Below the pieces are notes generated by a model that had not been told where the DNA came from, ran no database searches, and saw nothing but the letters and a program-made list of their open reading frames with translations. Source: Agarivorans sp050870875 (GTDB lineage Bacteria; Pseudomonadota; Gammaproteobacteria; Enterobacterales; Celerinatantimonadaceae). Taken from it: DNA of 64,000 bases. The stretch is from assembly GCF_050870875.2 (NCBI RefSeq), contig NZ_CP194041.2:4464001-4528000 (forward strand), read 5' to 3'. The translations under genes were made by a program, and so were the position numbers. Of the stretch, positions 54,063 to 62,669 are shown piece by piece (the first letter of the stretch is position 1; every line of letters begins with the position of its first letter).

Positions 54063-55475
54063 CTAGTACGCCTGCTCACTACGAAAACCTTTAAAAATAG
54101 TGAGGTAAACAATTTTTATGTCCATCCACAAACTCCATAATTGGATGTACTCCAAGTCGTAAGCGATACGGCGCTCCATTTTGTCGAGGGTATCCGTTTC
54201 ACCTCTGCAGCCATTAATTTGCGCCCAACCAGTGATCCCAGGTTTTACCTTATGGCGCAGCATGTAACGGTCAACCACTTGGCGATATTCCTCATTATGA
54301 GCAACCGCATGGGGACGCGGGCCAACGATCGACATAGAACCCATCAGTACGTTAAAGAACTGGGGCAATTCATCTAAAGAAGTTCGACGAATAAACGAAC
54401 CAAAACGAGTCACTCGTGGATCATTCTGAGTGGCCTGAGTCACCTTACCGCCATTTTCCATTACCTTCATCGACCGAAACTTCCATACCCGAATTCTCCG
54501 ACCATCTAAGCCGTAACGATCTTGCTTGAACAGGATTGGACCAGGCGAGCTGAGCTTGACGCCAATCGCCAACGCGATTAACACAGGACTAATCAGCAAC
54601 AGAATGATGCTGGCTAAGATAATGTCTTGCACTCGTTTAGTGAATACACTGGCCAGCCCACGAAAAGGGCTGTCAAATACACTCACCGTTTGAATGTTTC
54701 CCAAACTACTCCAGCGGGAATGAATGAGATTATAAGTAAAGAAATCAGGCACAATGAAAGTGGTACAGGTGGTATCGGACAGCTGCTTCAAATAGCCGCT
54801 AATCCGACCCTTAGCATGCATTGGTAGTGCCACGTAGACATGATCTACTTGACCACTTTTTGCCAAATCGAGGGCTTGGGAAACCCGCCCAACCGGACCA
54901 AAATATTTGGAATCATCTGCCAAGCGAGCGCAATCTCGGTCATCAAAGAATCCCATGAAAACCAAACCTAAATCCGGGTTAGCAATTAACTCTTGCTGAA
55001 GCCTGAGACCCGTTTCCGAGACGCCAATAATCAACGCCTTACGCGTGTTATAGCCAGTTTGGCGTAACAGCGCCAAAATTTCCCGAAACACGATACGCCA
55101 AACGATCAATGCGATAGGCGTGACTAATAGCCAGCCCCCGAGAACCAAACGTGAATAGTTATCGGAAACCTTCAAGAAATAGTTACTTGCGAGGATCACT
55201 GCAACCGTCACCAACCAGACACTCAGAGTCACCTTCGCTTGTTCTTTTACCGAGGCTATTCGCCACGAACGATACAGCGTGAATGACTCTGCAACAATTA
55301 AGAAGACGATGCCTAAACCAATAGCCAACATCTGGAAGTCATCATCAACCTGACCCGTTCTCCACCACGCTAATCCAGCCAGAGTGGCAAAGATGATCGC
55401 AAGATCTGTAATACGATAGACCAACGCCAGTTCGAATTCATGGCTGCGAACCAATCCATTTCTCTCGTTTCCCAT
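54063..55475 (-). CDS. Undecaprenyl-phosphate sugar-1-phosphate transferase (WcaJ/VpsL-like)
   Basis: Initiating enzyme that loads the first sugar phosphate (probably glucose) onto undecaprenyl phosphate; 470 residues. It has four N-terminal membrane segments (to about residue 130), a nucleotide-binding-like middle domain (ALIIGVSETGLRLQQEL), a fifth membrane segment (about 285-305) and the C-terminal transferase domain with GPILFKQDRYGLDGRRIRVWKFRSM, DELPQFFNVLMGSMSIVGPRP and WAQINGCRGETDT. The start at 55475 is chosen for AAGGA 6 bases ahead. It follows the PEP-CTERM gene by 90 bp. Confidence 0.94.
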   Translation of the reverse strand: MGNERNGLVRSHEFELALVYRITDLAIIFATLAGLAWWRTGQVDDDFQMLAIGLGIVFLIVAESFTLYRSWRIASVKEQAKVTLSVWLVTVAVILASNYFLKVSDNYSRLVLGGWLLVTPIALIVWRIVFREILALLRQTGYNTRKALIIGVSETGLRLQQELIANPDLGLVFMGFFDDRDCARLADDSKYFGPVGRVSQALDLAKSGQVDHVYVALPMHAKGRISGYLKQLSDTTCTTFIVPDFFTYNLIHSRWSSLGNIQTVSVFDSPFRGLASVFTKRVQDIILASIILLLISPVLIALAIGVKLSSPGPILFKQDRYGLDGRRIRVWKFRSMKVMENGGKVTQATQNDPRVTRFGSFIRRTSLDELPQFFNVLMGSMSIVGPRPHAVAHNEEYRQVVDRYMLRHKVKPGITGWAQINGCRGETDTLDKMERRIAYDLEYIQLWSLWMDIKIVYLTIFKGFRSEQAY

Positions 55476-55565
55476 AACACATCCTTGTGCCAATCAATTG
55501 ACCGAAAAGAATTTTATATCAAGAGATTCATGCTGCAGATGACTCTGCAGCGCTCGGTAAACCAC

Positions 55566-56153
55566 TTAATTTTGAAAAGGAAGTCCCCGACGTGTAAATA
55601 GCCCAACCATCACCAGCGCAAACAACACTAACGAACCAGGTTCAGGAACGGAAGTCACGCTAAAGGTCGTTCCGCCAACATAGGTCTGTTCTGCATAGGC
55701 ATAAACCGTCCATTCGCCGACTTCTAAAATATCGTTGCTAGCAATATAGTCATCACTCCAGTAACTCAATAAACCAGAACCCGAAGCCTGCCAAGTTTCA
55801 ATATCATCCCAAGCGCTATACATGTAACTGAAAGCTTGCTCAAACCCGCCAAAATACCAATAGAAGGTAATATCGAATAAACCATTAGCAAAACCGCCAG
55901 TTCCCTCATCGCTTAAGCGATTTAAGGATTGGAGATCGAAACTCACGGCAGCGCGAATATCATCATCAATGTCGATAACACTTGCCGGACTAGGAACAGC
56001 GCCACTACTCGGATCTTGCTGAGGAGTGGGATATCCTCCCAAATACACCACCGGTCCTGCCGGTACACTGGGGTTTTCTGAGGCCGTTATAATCGTGGCC
56101 GAAGTATTAAATGTAGTTAAACTGATAAGTAAAAATAAGATGGAAGCCTTCAT
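55566..56153 (-). CDS. PEP-CTERM sorting-domain protein
   Basis: Exported protein of 195 residues. The N-terminal signal peptide (about 1-19) and a mature domain rich in Asp, Tyr, Trp and Gly (about 20-165) are followed by the classic C-terminal sorting tail: VPEPGS (PEP at 170-172), a hydrophobic segment LVLFALVMVGLF and a basic RR. Such tails are recognised by exosortases, usually encoded in or near exopolysaccharide loci. None is seen in this window. It heads the exopolysaccharide operon, suggesting that the protein works with the polysaccharide at the surface (inference). Confidence 0.85.
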   Translation of the reverse strand: MKASILFLLISLTTFNTSATIITASENPSVPAGPVVYLGGYPTPQQDPSSGAVPSPASVIDIDDDIRAAVSFDLQSLNRLSDEGTGGFANGLFDITFYWYFGGFEQAFSYMYSAWDDIETWQASGSGLLSYWSDDYIASNDILEVGEWTVYAYAEQTYVGGTTFSVTSVPEPGSLVLFALVMVGLFTRRGLPFQN

Positions 56154-56883
56154 CGCGGTTTTCCTTTACCAAATAGTGAAAAGCAACAACTCTCATTTGT
56201 AATTAGGCAAACATTAAGCCATAAATGATAAGCTCGTCACACTTTTTGTTAACATGCTGTTTTTTAAAACTTTTACTTCCACACTATTATTAATTTGATT
56301 ACTTATATAAAATTAAGTTTGTAAATTAATTCGACACTATGTTACTAAAACAATATTCCTGTATTTTTTATGACCTATCGCTGTATGTAATTTGCCCTCA
56401 TCAATGAACTAAAAAAGACCAAACTTTGTCGCAAATTCCTCAGTTTTATCTAGTTAGAATTAAATATTCAGGATATCAATAAAATATCGATACACTGTAA
56501 AGTTGGCTGACATCGACACAGTGAACCCCCAACAACACTCGAGTAAATACCAAGTTGTTGTTATATAAGAGCATTCATAACTAATACCCTGATTTATTTC
56601 CACCAACTACTTGCCGTATTCTGCTCAGCAAAAAATATATTGTTCGAGCGACGAGTAACGGTTTAGCTGGCGAGGTCAATTTAGCGTTGAAAAAATAATA
56701 TAAATTGCGATGAAAGAGGAGCGTCAGAGCAACCAAGCGAATAACGGCAACCACGCGCTCAGAGAGGATAAGCATATTGCAATATGCTCGAGTCAACCTT
56801 CTGGCTGTAACCCTTCGCAGGATAAACCACAAAAAATGCCAGCATTTCGCTGGCATAATTTCAATACGGAGTGTTCTGTTTAG
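56154..56883. other. Intergenic region upstream of the exopolysaccharide operon
   Basis: About 730 bp, strongly AT-rich between 56210 and 56480. It should contain the operon's promoter and any regulator sites, but I cannot place a promoter reliably and see no GG-N10-GC sigma-54 signature. The right end carries the potF terminator. A 91-codon frame on the minus strand (56581-56856) begins inside that terminator hairpin and is not a gene. Confidence 0.6.
56830..56856 (-). terminator. Intrinsic terminator of potF
   Basis: A perfect 8-bp stem (56836-56843 with 56849-56856) with a five-base loop, followed on the minus strand by TTTTTTG. It lies 28 bp beyond the potF stop. Confidence 0.9.
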
Positions 56884-57981
56884 TTAACGTCCCGACTTAA
56901 ACTTGGTCCATAAGCGAGTACGAACCCGTTCAACCTTCGGTGGAACATTGGTAAATCCATAGAGATTTTTAGCCGCGGCTTCGCTTGGGTAAATTCCCTG
57001 ATGCTGAGCAATTTCAGGATTGATTAAAGCGGTCGCCTTAGTATTTGGATTGGCAAACCACACAAAATCGGTCACCTTGGCGATCACTTCGGGACGTAAT
57101 ATATAGTTGATAAAAGTATGAGCGTTATTCGGGTGACTCGCATCTTTGGGAATAGCAAACATATCAAACCACACACCAGCCCCTTCTTTAGGGATGATAT
57201 ATTCAAGTTCAACGCCATTTTTGGCTTCTTCGGCACGCTCATCCGCCATTAACACATCGCCCGACCAGCCGATCGCGACACAAATATCGCCACTGGCTAA
57301 GTCATTAATATACTGAGAGCTATGAAAATAACGAATACTTGGCCGCAGTTGCGCCATTAGTGTTTCAATCTCCCCTTTATAGTCTGCCATATTGCTGCTA
57401 CCGGGATCCTTCCCCATATAATTCAGCATCGCCGCAACCACTTCACTGGGCGCATCCAAAAAGGCTATGCCGCACTCGCTCAATTTCGCTGCGATCTGTG
57501 GATCAAACACCAGCGACCAACTATTTAAATCAGCATCATCACCTAAAATTTGTTTTACTTTATTCACGTTATAACCAATACCCGTGGTGCCCCACATATA
57601 AGGGATGCCATACAGGTTACCCGGATCATAATGTTGTAGCGTGGCTAGAAGTGTCGGATCCAGATTGCCCCAGTTACTCAGTTTGCTGCGGTCCAGCTTT
57701 TGATAAACACCCGCTGTAATTTGCCGACCATAGAAGTCATGAGAGGGGGCGACAATATCAAAGCCGGTGCTTCCCGACAGCAATTTAGCCTCCAACATTT
57801 CATTAGAATCAAATACGTCATAAATCACTTTAATACCCGTTTCTTTTTCAAACTCGGAAATTGTGTCCTCGGCAATGTATTCGGTCCAATTGTAAACATT
57901 CAGTACTTTCTCTTCTTGAGCCATTACTACATTGGTCACTACAGCAAGTAGTCCAACCAACAGCATGTTTATTTTATTCAC
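56884..57981 (-). CDS. potF: Putrescine-binding periplasmic protein
   Basis: Substrate-binding component of a polyamine ABC importer; 365 residues. The signal peptide ends around residue 21 (VVMA/QEE). It matches PotF more than PotD along its length: LNVYNWTEYIAEDTISEFEKETGIKVIYDVFDSNEMLE, PYMWGTTGIGYNV, FHSSQYINDLASGDICVAIGWSGDV and the C-terminal RVRTRLWTKFKSG. No PotG, PotH or PotI gene is adjacent, and it has its own terminator, so it is an orphan binding protein. Confidence 0.93.
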   Translation of the reverse strand: MNKINMLLVGLLAVVTNVVMAQEEKVLNVYNWTEYIAEDTISEFEKETGIKVIYDVFDSNEMLEAKLLSGSTGFDIVAPSHDFYGRQITAGVYQKLDRSKLSNWGNLDPTLLATLQHYDPGNLYGIPYMWGTTGIGYNVNKVKQILGDDADLNSWSLVFDPQIAAKLSECGIAFLDAPSEVVAAMLNYMGKDPGSSNMADYKGEIETLMAQLRPSIRYFHSSQYINDLASGDICVAIGWSGDVLMADERAEEAKNGVELEYIIPKEGAGVWFDMFAIPKDASHPNNAHTFINYILRPEVIAKVTDFVWFANPNTKATALINPEIAQHQGIYPSEAAAKNLYGFTNVPPKVERVRTRLWTKFKSGR

Positions 57982-58289
57982 TCATGCAATCCTCAATATA
58001 CGGTGATGCTGACATCACACGTTTGTTTATTCTATAAATGTAGTCTATAAACTGCTTTGATAACTGGCAGAGCCATTTAATCACAGCCTGCCAGATTAAA
58101 GCCGCGAGATAGTACTCGTTAATTAATCGAAACCCAAGTGCTAGCTGGCTAACAATTATCCAAAAAAGCGCTTTGAAAAGCCTTTACTAGTCGTTAAAAT
58201 CGACGATTAACTAAATTTTTGGGTTATATACGTACTAAGTTCGCTTACGTACTCGCGTTTAACACACTAGGAAGAAGACATTCAAAACA
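57982..58289. other. Divergent intergenic region potF / dksA-like
   Basis: About 310 bp with both promoters. A 7-bp inverted repeat (CTGGCAG...CTGCCAG, about 58064 to 58094) lies roughly 100 bp upstream of potF. The octamer TACGTACT occurs twice, about 19 bp apart, at 58229-58253 upstream of the dksA-like gene. Neither is a site I can name. Confidence 0.45.
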
Positions 58290-58649
58290 ATGATTAACGA
58301 CCAACAAATTGAGACGATTCGTCAACAACTCAGCCAGAAACTAGAGGAAATCCAACTTCGTCTTGAACAAGATAACGAGTTGATTAAAGACAAAAGTGAT
58401 CTAGGGGATGACGTTGATCGAGCCAATCAAGAAGAGTCTCAACAAATGCAGCTTAATCGTCGCCAACACGACCTTGCTCAAGTAAAAAGCATTAAGGATG
58501 CATTACGTCGTATTGAGGAACAAGACTATGGTTTTTGTGAAAGCTGCGGTGAAGACATCAATGCCGCACGACTCAACGCTCGCCCAGAGTCACGCTACTG
58601 CATCGACTGCCAAGATTACCGCGAACGTAAAAGTAGCCAATATGCTTAA
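58290..58649 (+). CDS. DksA/TraR-family C4 zinc-finger protein
   Basis: A 119-residue member of the DksA/TraR family, which binds RNA polymerase through the secondary channel. It has an N-terminal coiled coil (about 5-75) and a four-cysteine zinc finger: Cys83, Cys86, Cys104, Cys107. At the coiled-coil tip it keeps an Asp40-x-x-Asp43-x-Ala45 motif (DDVDRA), the pattern that in DksA acts on the active site with ppGpp. It is about 30 residues shorter than DksA. Placed singly between potF and pyrB. Confidence 0.88.
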   Translation: MINDQQIETIRQQLSQKLEEIQLRLEQDNELIKDKSDLGDDVDRANQEESQQMQLNRRQHDLAQVKSIKDALRRIEEQDYGFCESCGEDINAARLNARPESRYCIDCQDYRERKSSQYA

Positions 58650-58711
58650 ACAACTACAAATTAATCTTAGAATTAGTCACTAAGATCATATTCACTTGCT
58701 CTGCTCGCTGT

Positions 58712-58739
58712 TATAATTCCGTTCCGATTTCACATCGGA
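58712..58739 (+). promoter_or_regulatory. pyrB promoter -10 element and leader stem
   Basis: A perfect TATAAT at 58712-58717 lies 38 bp before the pyrB start. The downstream 6-bp stem (58723-58728 with 58734-58739) would form at the very 5' end of the transcript. The -35 element is weak. The leader is too short for a pyrL-type attenuator with a T-run. Confidence 0.5.
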
Positions 58740-58754
58740 TTAGGATCTGCGAGC

Positions 58755-59687
58755 ATGAACAACCCGCTTTATCAAAAGCACATTATCTCCATCCCTGATT
58801 TATCCCGTCAGGAACTCGAGTTAATTGTCGACACCGCACAAAACATAAAACAACAACCCCGTCCTGAGTTACTCAAAAATAAAGTTGTTGCTAGCTGTTT
58901 TTTTGAAGCCTCAACCCGTACTCGTTTGTCTTTTGAAACCGCAGTGCAACGTTTAGGCGGGAGTGTGATTGGCTTTGCCGATGGTGGTAATACTTCGCTG
59001 GGCAAAAAAGGCGAAACCTTAGCGGATTCGGTGAAAGTGATCTCTTCTTATAGCGATGCGTTTTTTATGCGCCACCCCCAAGAGGGAGCCGCTCGCTTAG
59101 CCAGTGAATTCTCCAGTGTGCCAGTGGTGAATGGCGGCGATGGTTCTAACCAACACCCCACCCAGACCTTACTCGACTTATTTACCATTTATGAAACGCA
59201 AGGGAGTTTAGAAGGCCTTAAAATTGCGTTTGTTGGTGACCTTAAATACGGACGTACGGTACATTCGCTTACCCAAGCCCTGTCCTTATTTGGTTGCGAA
59301 TTTTACTTTATCGCACCGAAAGCATTGGCCATGCCTGATTACATTACCGAAGAGCTAAATGAGCGCAAAATAAAATATCATTTATATGACAGCATCGAAG
59401 AGGTCGTTGGAGAACTGGATATTTTGTATATGACTCGCGTGCAAAAAGAGCGCTTCGATGAGACAGAATACCAGCATATCAAATCCAGCTTTATTCTTCG
59501 GGCCAACATGCTTGAACAAGTGCAAGACAACCTCAAGATCTTACACCCGCTGCCCCGAGTCGACGAAATCACCACCGATGTAGATAGTACGCCCTACGCC
59601 TACTACTTCCAGCAGGCTGAAAATGGTGTTTATGCTCGCCAAGCTTTACTCGCGCTAATCATGACCAATGAATTTGGAGTTCAATAA
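58755..59687 (+). CDS. pyrB: Aspartate carbamoyltransferase catalytic chain
   Basis: Catalyses the committed step of pyrimidine synthesis, joining carbamoyl phosphate to aspartate; 310 residues, normal length. The carbamoyl-phosphate site STRTR is at 53-57, with KYGRTVHSL and HPLPRVDEI further on. The pyrI start overlaps the stop codon by one base, so the catalytic and regulatory chains are co-translated to form the holoenzyme. Confidence 0.97.
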   Translation: MNNPLYQKHIISIPDLSRQELELIVDTAQNIKQQPRPELLKNKVVASCFFEASTRTRLSFETAVQRLGGSVIGFADGGNTSLGKKGETLADSVKVISSYSDAFFMRHPQEGAARLASEFSSVPVVNGGDGSNQHPTQTLLDLFTIYETQGSLEGLKIAFVGDLKYGRTVHSLTQALSLFGCEFYFIAPKALAMPDYITEELNERKIKYHLYDSIEEVVGELDILYMTRVQKERFDETEYQHIKSSFILRANMLEQVQDNLKILHPLPRVDEITTDVDSTPYAYYFQQAENGVYARQALLALIMTNEFGVQ

Positions 59688-60145
59688 TGAAGAAAAAACT
59701 GCAAGTTGAAGCGATTGCTCACGGCACGGTGATTGACCATGTACCTGCGGGGCAAGGAATTAAAATCCTTAAATTTTTTCAGTTATCGGCGGCCCAAGAA
59801 CGGATCACGGTGGGCTTAAACTTACCCAGCGGAGAACAACAAAAGAAAGACCTAATTAAAGTTGAAAACACCGTTTTTGATGAAAACCAAGCCAATCAAC
59901 TAGCCTTATTTGCCCCTCATGCCACCATCAACTTGATTGAAGACTTTGAAGTAGTGCGTAAGTTCCATGTCTCCACTCCGGAACAAATCAAAGCTGTATT
60001 TGCCTGCCCGAACAGCAATTGTATCAGCCACAACGAGCCTATCGATAGTCACTTTTATGTTCGTCATAAACAAGCAGACATCAAGCTAAAATGTCATTAC
60101 TGCGAAAAATCCTTCGATCTAAGCCTATTCCCTGAACTGGACTAG
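59687..60145 (+). CDS. pyrI: Aspartate carbamoyltransferase regulatory chain
   Basis: Allosteric subunit that binds CTP/ATP; 152 residues. The zinc domain joining it to PyrB has Cys107, Cys112, Cys136 and Cys139, each two positions earlier than in E. coli. The N-terminal nucleotide-binding part has VEAIAHGTVIDHVPAGQGIKIL. A ten-pair hairpin follows the gene. Confidence 0.97.
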   Translation: MKKKLQVEAIAHGTVIDHVPAGQGIKILKFFQLSAAQERITVGLNLPSGEQQKKDLIKVENTVFDENQANQLALFAPHATINLIEDFEVVRKFHVSTPEQIKAVFACPNSNCISHNEPIDSHFYVRHKQADIKLKCHYCEKSFDLSLFPELD

Positions 60146-60159
60146 ATTCAAACCAACCC

Positions 60160-60193
60160 AGCCACAACATGCGCTAAACCCGGTGTTGTGGCT
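60160..60193 (+). terminator. Hairpin after pyrBI
   Basis: A perfect 10-bp stem (60160-60169 with 60184-60193) around a 14-base loop, 14 bp after the pyrI stop. No T-run follows, so it is only terminator-like. Confidence 0.5.
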
Positions 60194-60392
60194 CGGAATG
60201 AGAACACTTTACAAACAACAGCTTATTCGACTAAATATTAAAAAATCCTCAACATACTGCTGTTAATTTACCCAATACCTAAGTTATGCTGTGCTTTGTT
60301 TAATCACAGTCAATCGCTCACTTATCAAAAGTTGGCGTCATGAACATAACAAAATGAATTTCTTAAAATTATTTAGCACAAGGACGTAAGCG

Positions 60393-61394
60393 ATGTTGAA
60401 TCGAGTTAGCAGTATTTTATGCTGTAGTCTGTTACTGAGTTTCGCCGCTGGCGCTCGTCCACTCGCAGAACAAGCTGGATGGTCGGCCACCCTTAATCTC
60501 AACTTGGGTTATGTTGGCGGGCAAAGTCAATTTTCCACTGATGATGACAACCAAGTCACTCATGATCTAAATAATAGTGGCCAGAGCACCAATACGCTGA
60601 TCGCCTATCCTTTGTTACGAGCCTCTTACACCACTGCCGACCTAAAAAATCAGTTTTTTGTGGGTAACAGTAAAGAGAACTTAGGCCGAGCCCAGTTTCA
60701 ATACGAGTTGGGTTATCGCCGCGCGATCAGCAATAAAAGTCAGTTGACCGTTGCTTACTTCCCAGAGTTGCCATTGATGAATGATACCTGGAGTGATCCT
60801 TATATCACTAATGTGGCTCGACAAGAAACTGATGAAAATGTCCAAGGGGGACGACTGCGTTATCAATCCATTGCCGATAGTCCATTTACCCTTGAATATG
60901 TTTATGCCAAACGTAGCATTGACAACGAACAAAGTGGGGTCGCTATATTTGGCCAAGGTTCCAGCCAAGCCCAAGCGCTAAATCGCAATGCCAATTTACA
61001 CCGAGTCATTGGCGAAATGTTTGTGCCACTTTCCAAACAATGGTTTCTGTCTCCAGCCTTGGTCTACACGACGAGCAAAGCGGATGGTAGCGCCAACGAT
61101 TTTAATAGCTATACCCTGCGTCTAAACAGTGTTTATAAAATTGAGCGTCATTTATTAACGGTCAACCTAGAGTTAGGTCAAACTAAGTATTCTGATGGCA
61201 ACCCGGTATTTAATATGCAAACTCAAGAGGATGACCGACTCTCCTTATTTGCAATTTACCTCTACCAACGTCCATTTGCTTGGAAGAATGCAATGTTTAA
61301 TGTCACCGCTGGCTATCAAAATAGCGACTCAAACATTAACTTCTACGACAGTAAAGGCTTCATCACCACCTTTGGTTTTGGTTATACTTTTTAG
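60393..61394 (+). CDS. DUF2860-family putative outer-membrane protein
   Basis: Exported protein of 333 residues and unknown function. The signal peptide (about 1-21, AAGA/RPLAEQ) is followed by a beta-strand-rich body with the DUF2860 pattern as I recall it: RPLAEQAGWSATLNLNLGYVGG, ELGYRR, WSDPYITNVARQETD and a C-terminal strand ending GFGYTF, with a terminal Phe typical of outer-membrane barrels. AAGGA precedes the ATG. The family is best known from vibrios. Single gene. Confidence 0.85.
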   Translation: MLNRVSSILCCSLLLSFAAGARPLAEQAGWSATLNLNLGYVGGQSQFSTDDDNQVTHDLNNSGQSTNTLIAYPLLRASYTTADLKNQFFVGNSKENLGRAQFQYELGYRRAISNKSQLTVAYFPELPLMNDTWSDPYITNVARQETDENVQGGRLRYQSIADSPFTLEYVYAKRSIDNEQSGVAIFGQGSSQAQALNRNANLHRVIGEMFVPLSKQWFLSPALVYTTSKADGSANDFNSYTLRLNSVYKIERHLLTVNLELGQTKYSDGNPVFNMQTQEDDRLSLFAIYLYQRPFAWKNAMFNVTAGYQNSDSNINFYDSKGFITTFGFGYTF

Positions 61395-61411
61395 TGGTAC
61401 AGCATTGAATC

Positions 61412-61434
61412 AAGGGCAGCGTTAGCTGCCCTTT
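61412..61434 (+). terminator. Terminator after the DUF2860 gene
   Basis: A perfect 9-bp GC-rich stem (61412-61420 with 61425-61433) with a GTTA loop. The T-run is short (the three T that close the hairpin and start its tail). Confidence 0.65.
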
Positions 61435-61563
61435 GCGATAAGGTTTGCTCATTACTTAGATTCGCAATAAGAACTTTTTATCATGCCGATTGGTACGCCG
61501 CCTGGCGTACCAGCAAATACAGCTCAAGTCACTGCTGCAAACATTTACCAAGGGTCTTGGATG

Positions 61564-62490
61564 TTAGTCTTCGCTTAAATCCAGTTCCGCTAAGTAAATT
61601 GCGGTCTTATCCTCATGACTGGAGTAATAACTGCAATACAAGGTATTACCTCGCTGTACTAAACCTGGATAACTGGTATCGCCACCGGAAGGTAAAACTT
61701 GCACTTCTTTTAAGCGCCCCTGATCTGCATCAAGCCAACACAAACTGGTACGCACCGGTTGGTATAAACGTAGTGCACAGAGCAACCGCCCATCGTCCAG
61801 CTTAAGCATTACCGGACCACCAATTTGTAATGCTAAGTCCTGCCATGTCCATTCCAAATAAGGCGGCTTCGCATAACCCAGTTGAGCGCTTGCGCTATCT
61901 TTATCGCGCCTTAATAAACATAGCGCCGAGCCATCATCAAGCAAACTCAAGTCATGCTCATTGGGGTAAGCGAGGCCATTTTGTTTAAGGCTAAACAAGG
62001 GATCTAAATGAAGCTGATAGTTCCCTTTCGCGTCCATCCGATATAGATCTACCTTATCCAAGCGATAACTATAAGCCACTGCATAGGCGCTATCGGCTAA
62101 ATAACGGCTACGCCACAACCACATCCCGGCTTCCCCTTGTGGGCTCAACTCCGACCAAATTAACCCGTCATCAGACCAAGCAATATAGCTTTGTAACTGC
62201 GATGATAGCTCGTGACGCGTTACACCTGCGCAAGTCAATAACATACGTCCATCCGGGCTCACAACCAATTTAGGGTCTCGTAAATCCAAACCATCCACAT
62301 GCAGGAAAGCCGCCGGTTCAAAATCGGTTTGCTCAAAACCACGACGTAAGATCCGAATGTCTCCTTGTTCACTCACATGTGCACTGGCTTCGCGAAAACA
62401 CAGCCACAGCGAAGCGGCAAATTCACACATATCAGTAAACGCATTATGCTCAGCCTTATCCCAGACTTGTTCCACCGAAGATAATCTCAT
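61564..62490 (-). CDS. Sialidase-like (BNR) beta-propeller protein, cytosolic
   Basis: A 308-residue protein without a signal peptide, with the repeating blades of sialidase/BNR-type propellers: DPKLVVSPDGRMLLTCAG, YIAWSDDGLIWSELSP, LSLLDDGSALCLLRRD, LKLDDGRLLCALRLY and TSYPGLVQRGNTLYCSYYS. The conserved C-terminal Tyr region (YCSYYSSHEDKTAIYLAEL) is the type found in family members acting on glycosides. Catalytic residues cannot be assigned from sequence alone. The lack of a signal peptide would mean an intracellular substrate. GAGG lies 5 bases before the ATG. Confidence 0.72.
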   Translation of the reverse strand: MRLSSVEQVWDKAEHNAFTDMCEFAASLWLCFREASAHVSEQGDIRILRRGFEQTDFEPAAFLHVDGLDLRDPKLVVSPDGRMLLTCAGVTRHELSSQLQSYIAWSDDGLIWSELSPQGEAGMWLWRSRYLADSAYAVAYSYRLDKVDLYRMDAKGNYQLHLDPLFSLKQNGLAYPNEHDLSLLDDGSALCLLRRDKDSASAQLGYAKPPYLEWTWQDLALQIGGPVMLKLDDGRLLCALRLYQPVRTSLCWLDADQGRLKEVQVLPSGGDTSYPGLVQRGNTLYCSYYSSHEDKTAIYLAELDLSED

Positions 62491-62669
62491 GTTGACCTCA
62501 CCGCGATTAATTCAATATTGAGTAAAAATGAGCCTATGATTTTTAGTGTGAATGCAGCTTTTACTTGCAAATTAACCATAGTCTACACAGTTAGTTCAGT
62601 TATCGGCTATGATCGTTTAAGCTAAATCAATAGTTTAAGTTGCTCGCAAAAATATCCCGAGGGGGGACT

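Noticed and set aside
56581..56856. 91-codon frame on the minus strand downstream of potF
   Set aside because: Its first codons are the potF terminator hairpin itself (the M-P-A-K-C-W-H start reads through the stem), there is no ribosome site, and the composition is not protein-like.
58650..58754. pyrL-type UTP-sensing attenuator upstream of pyrB
   Set aside because: The leader after the TATAAT box is under 40 nt, with no leader peptide and no T-run after its small stem.
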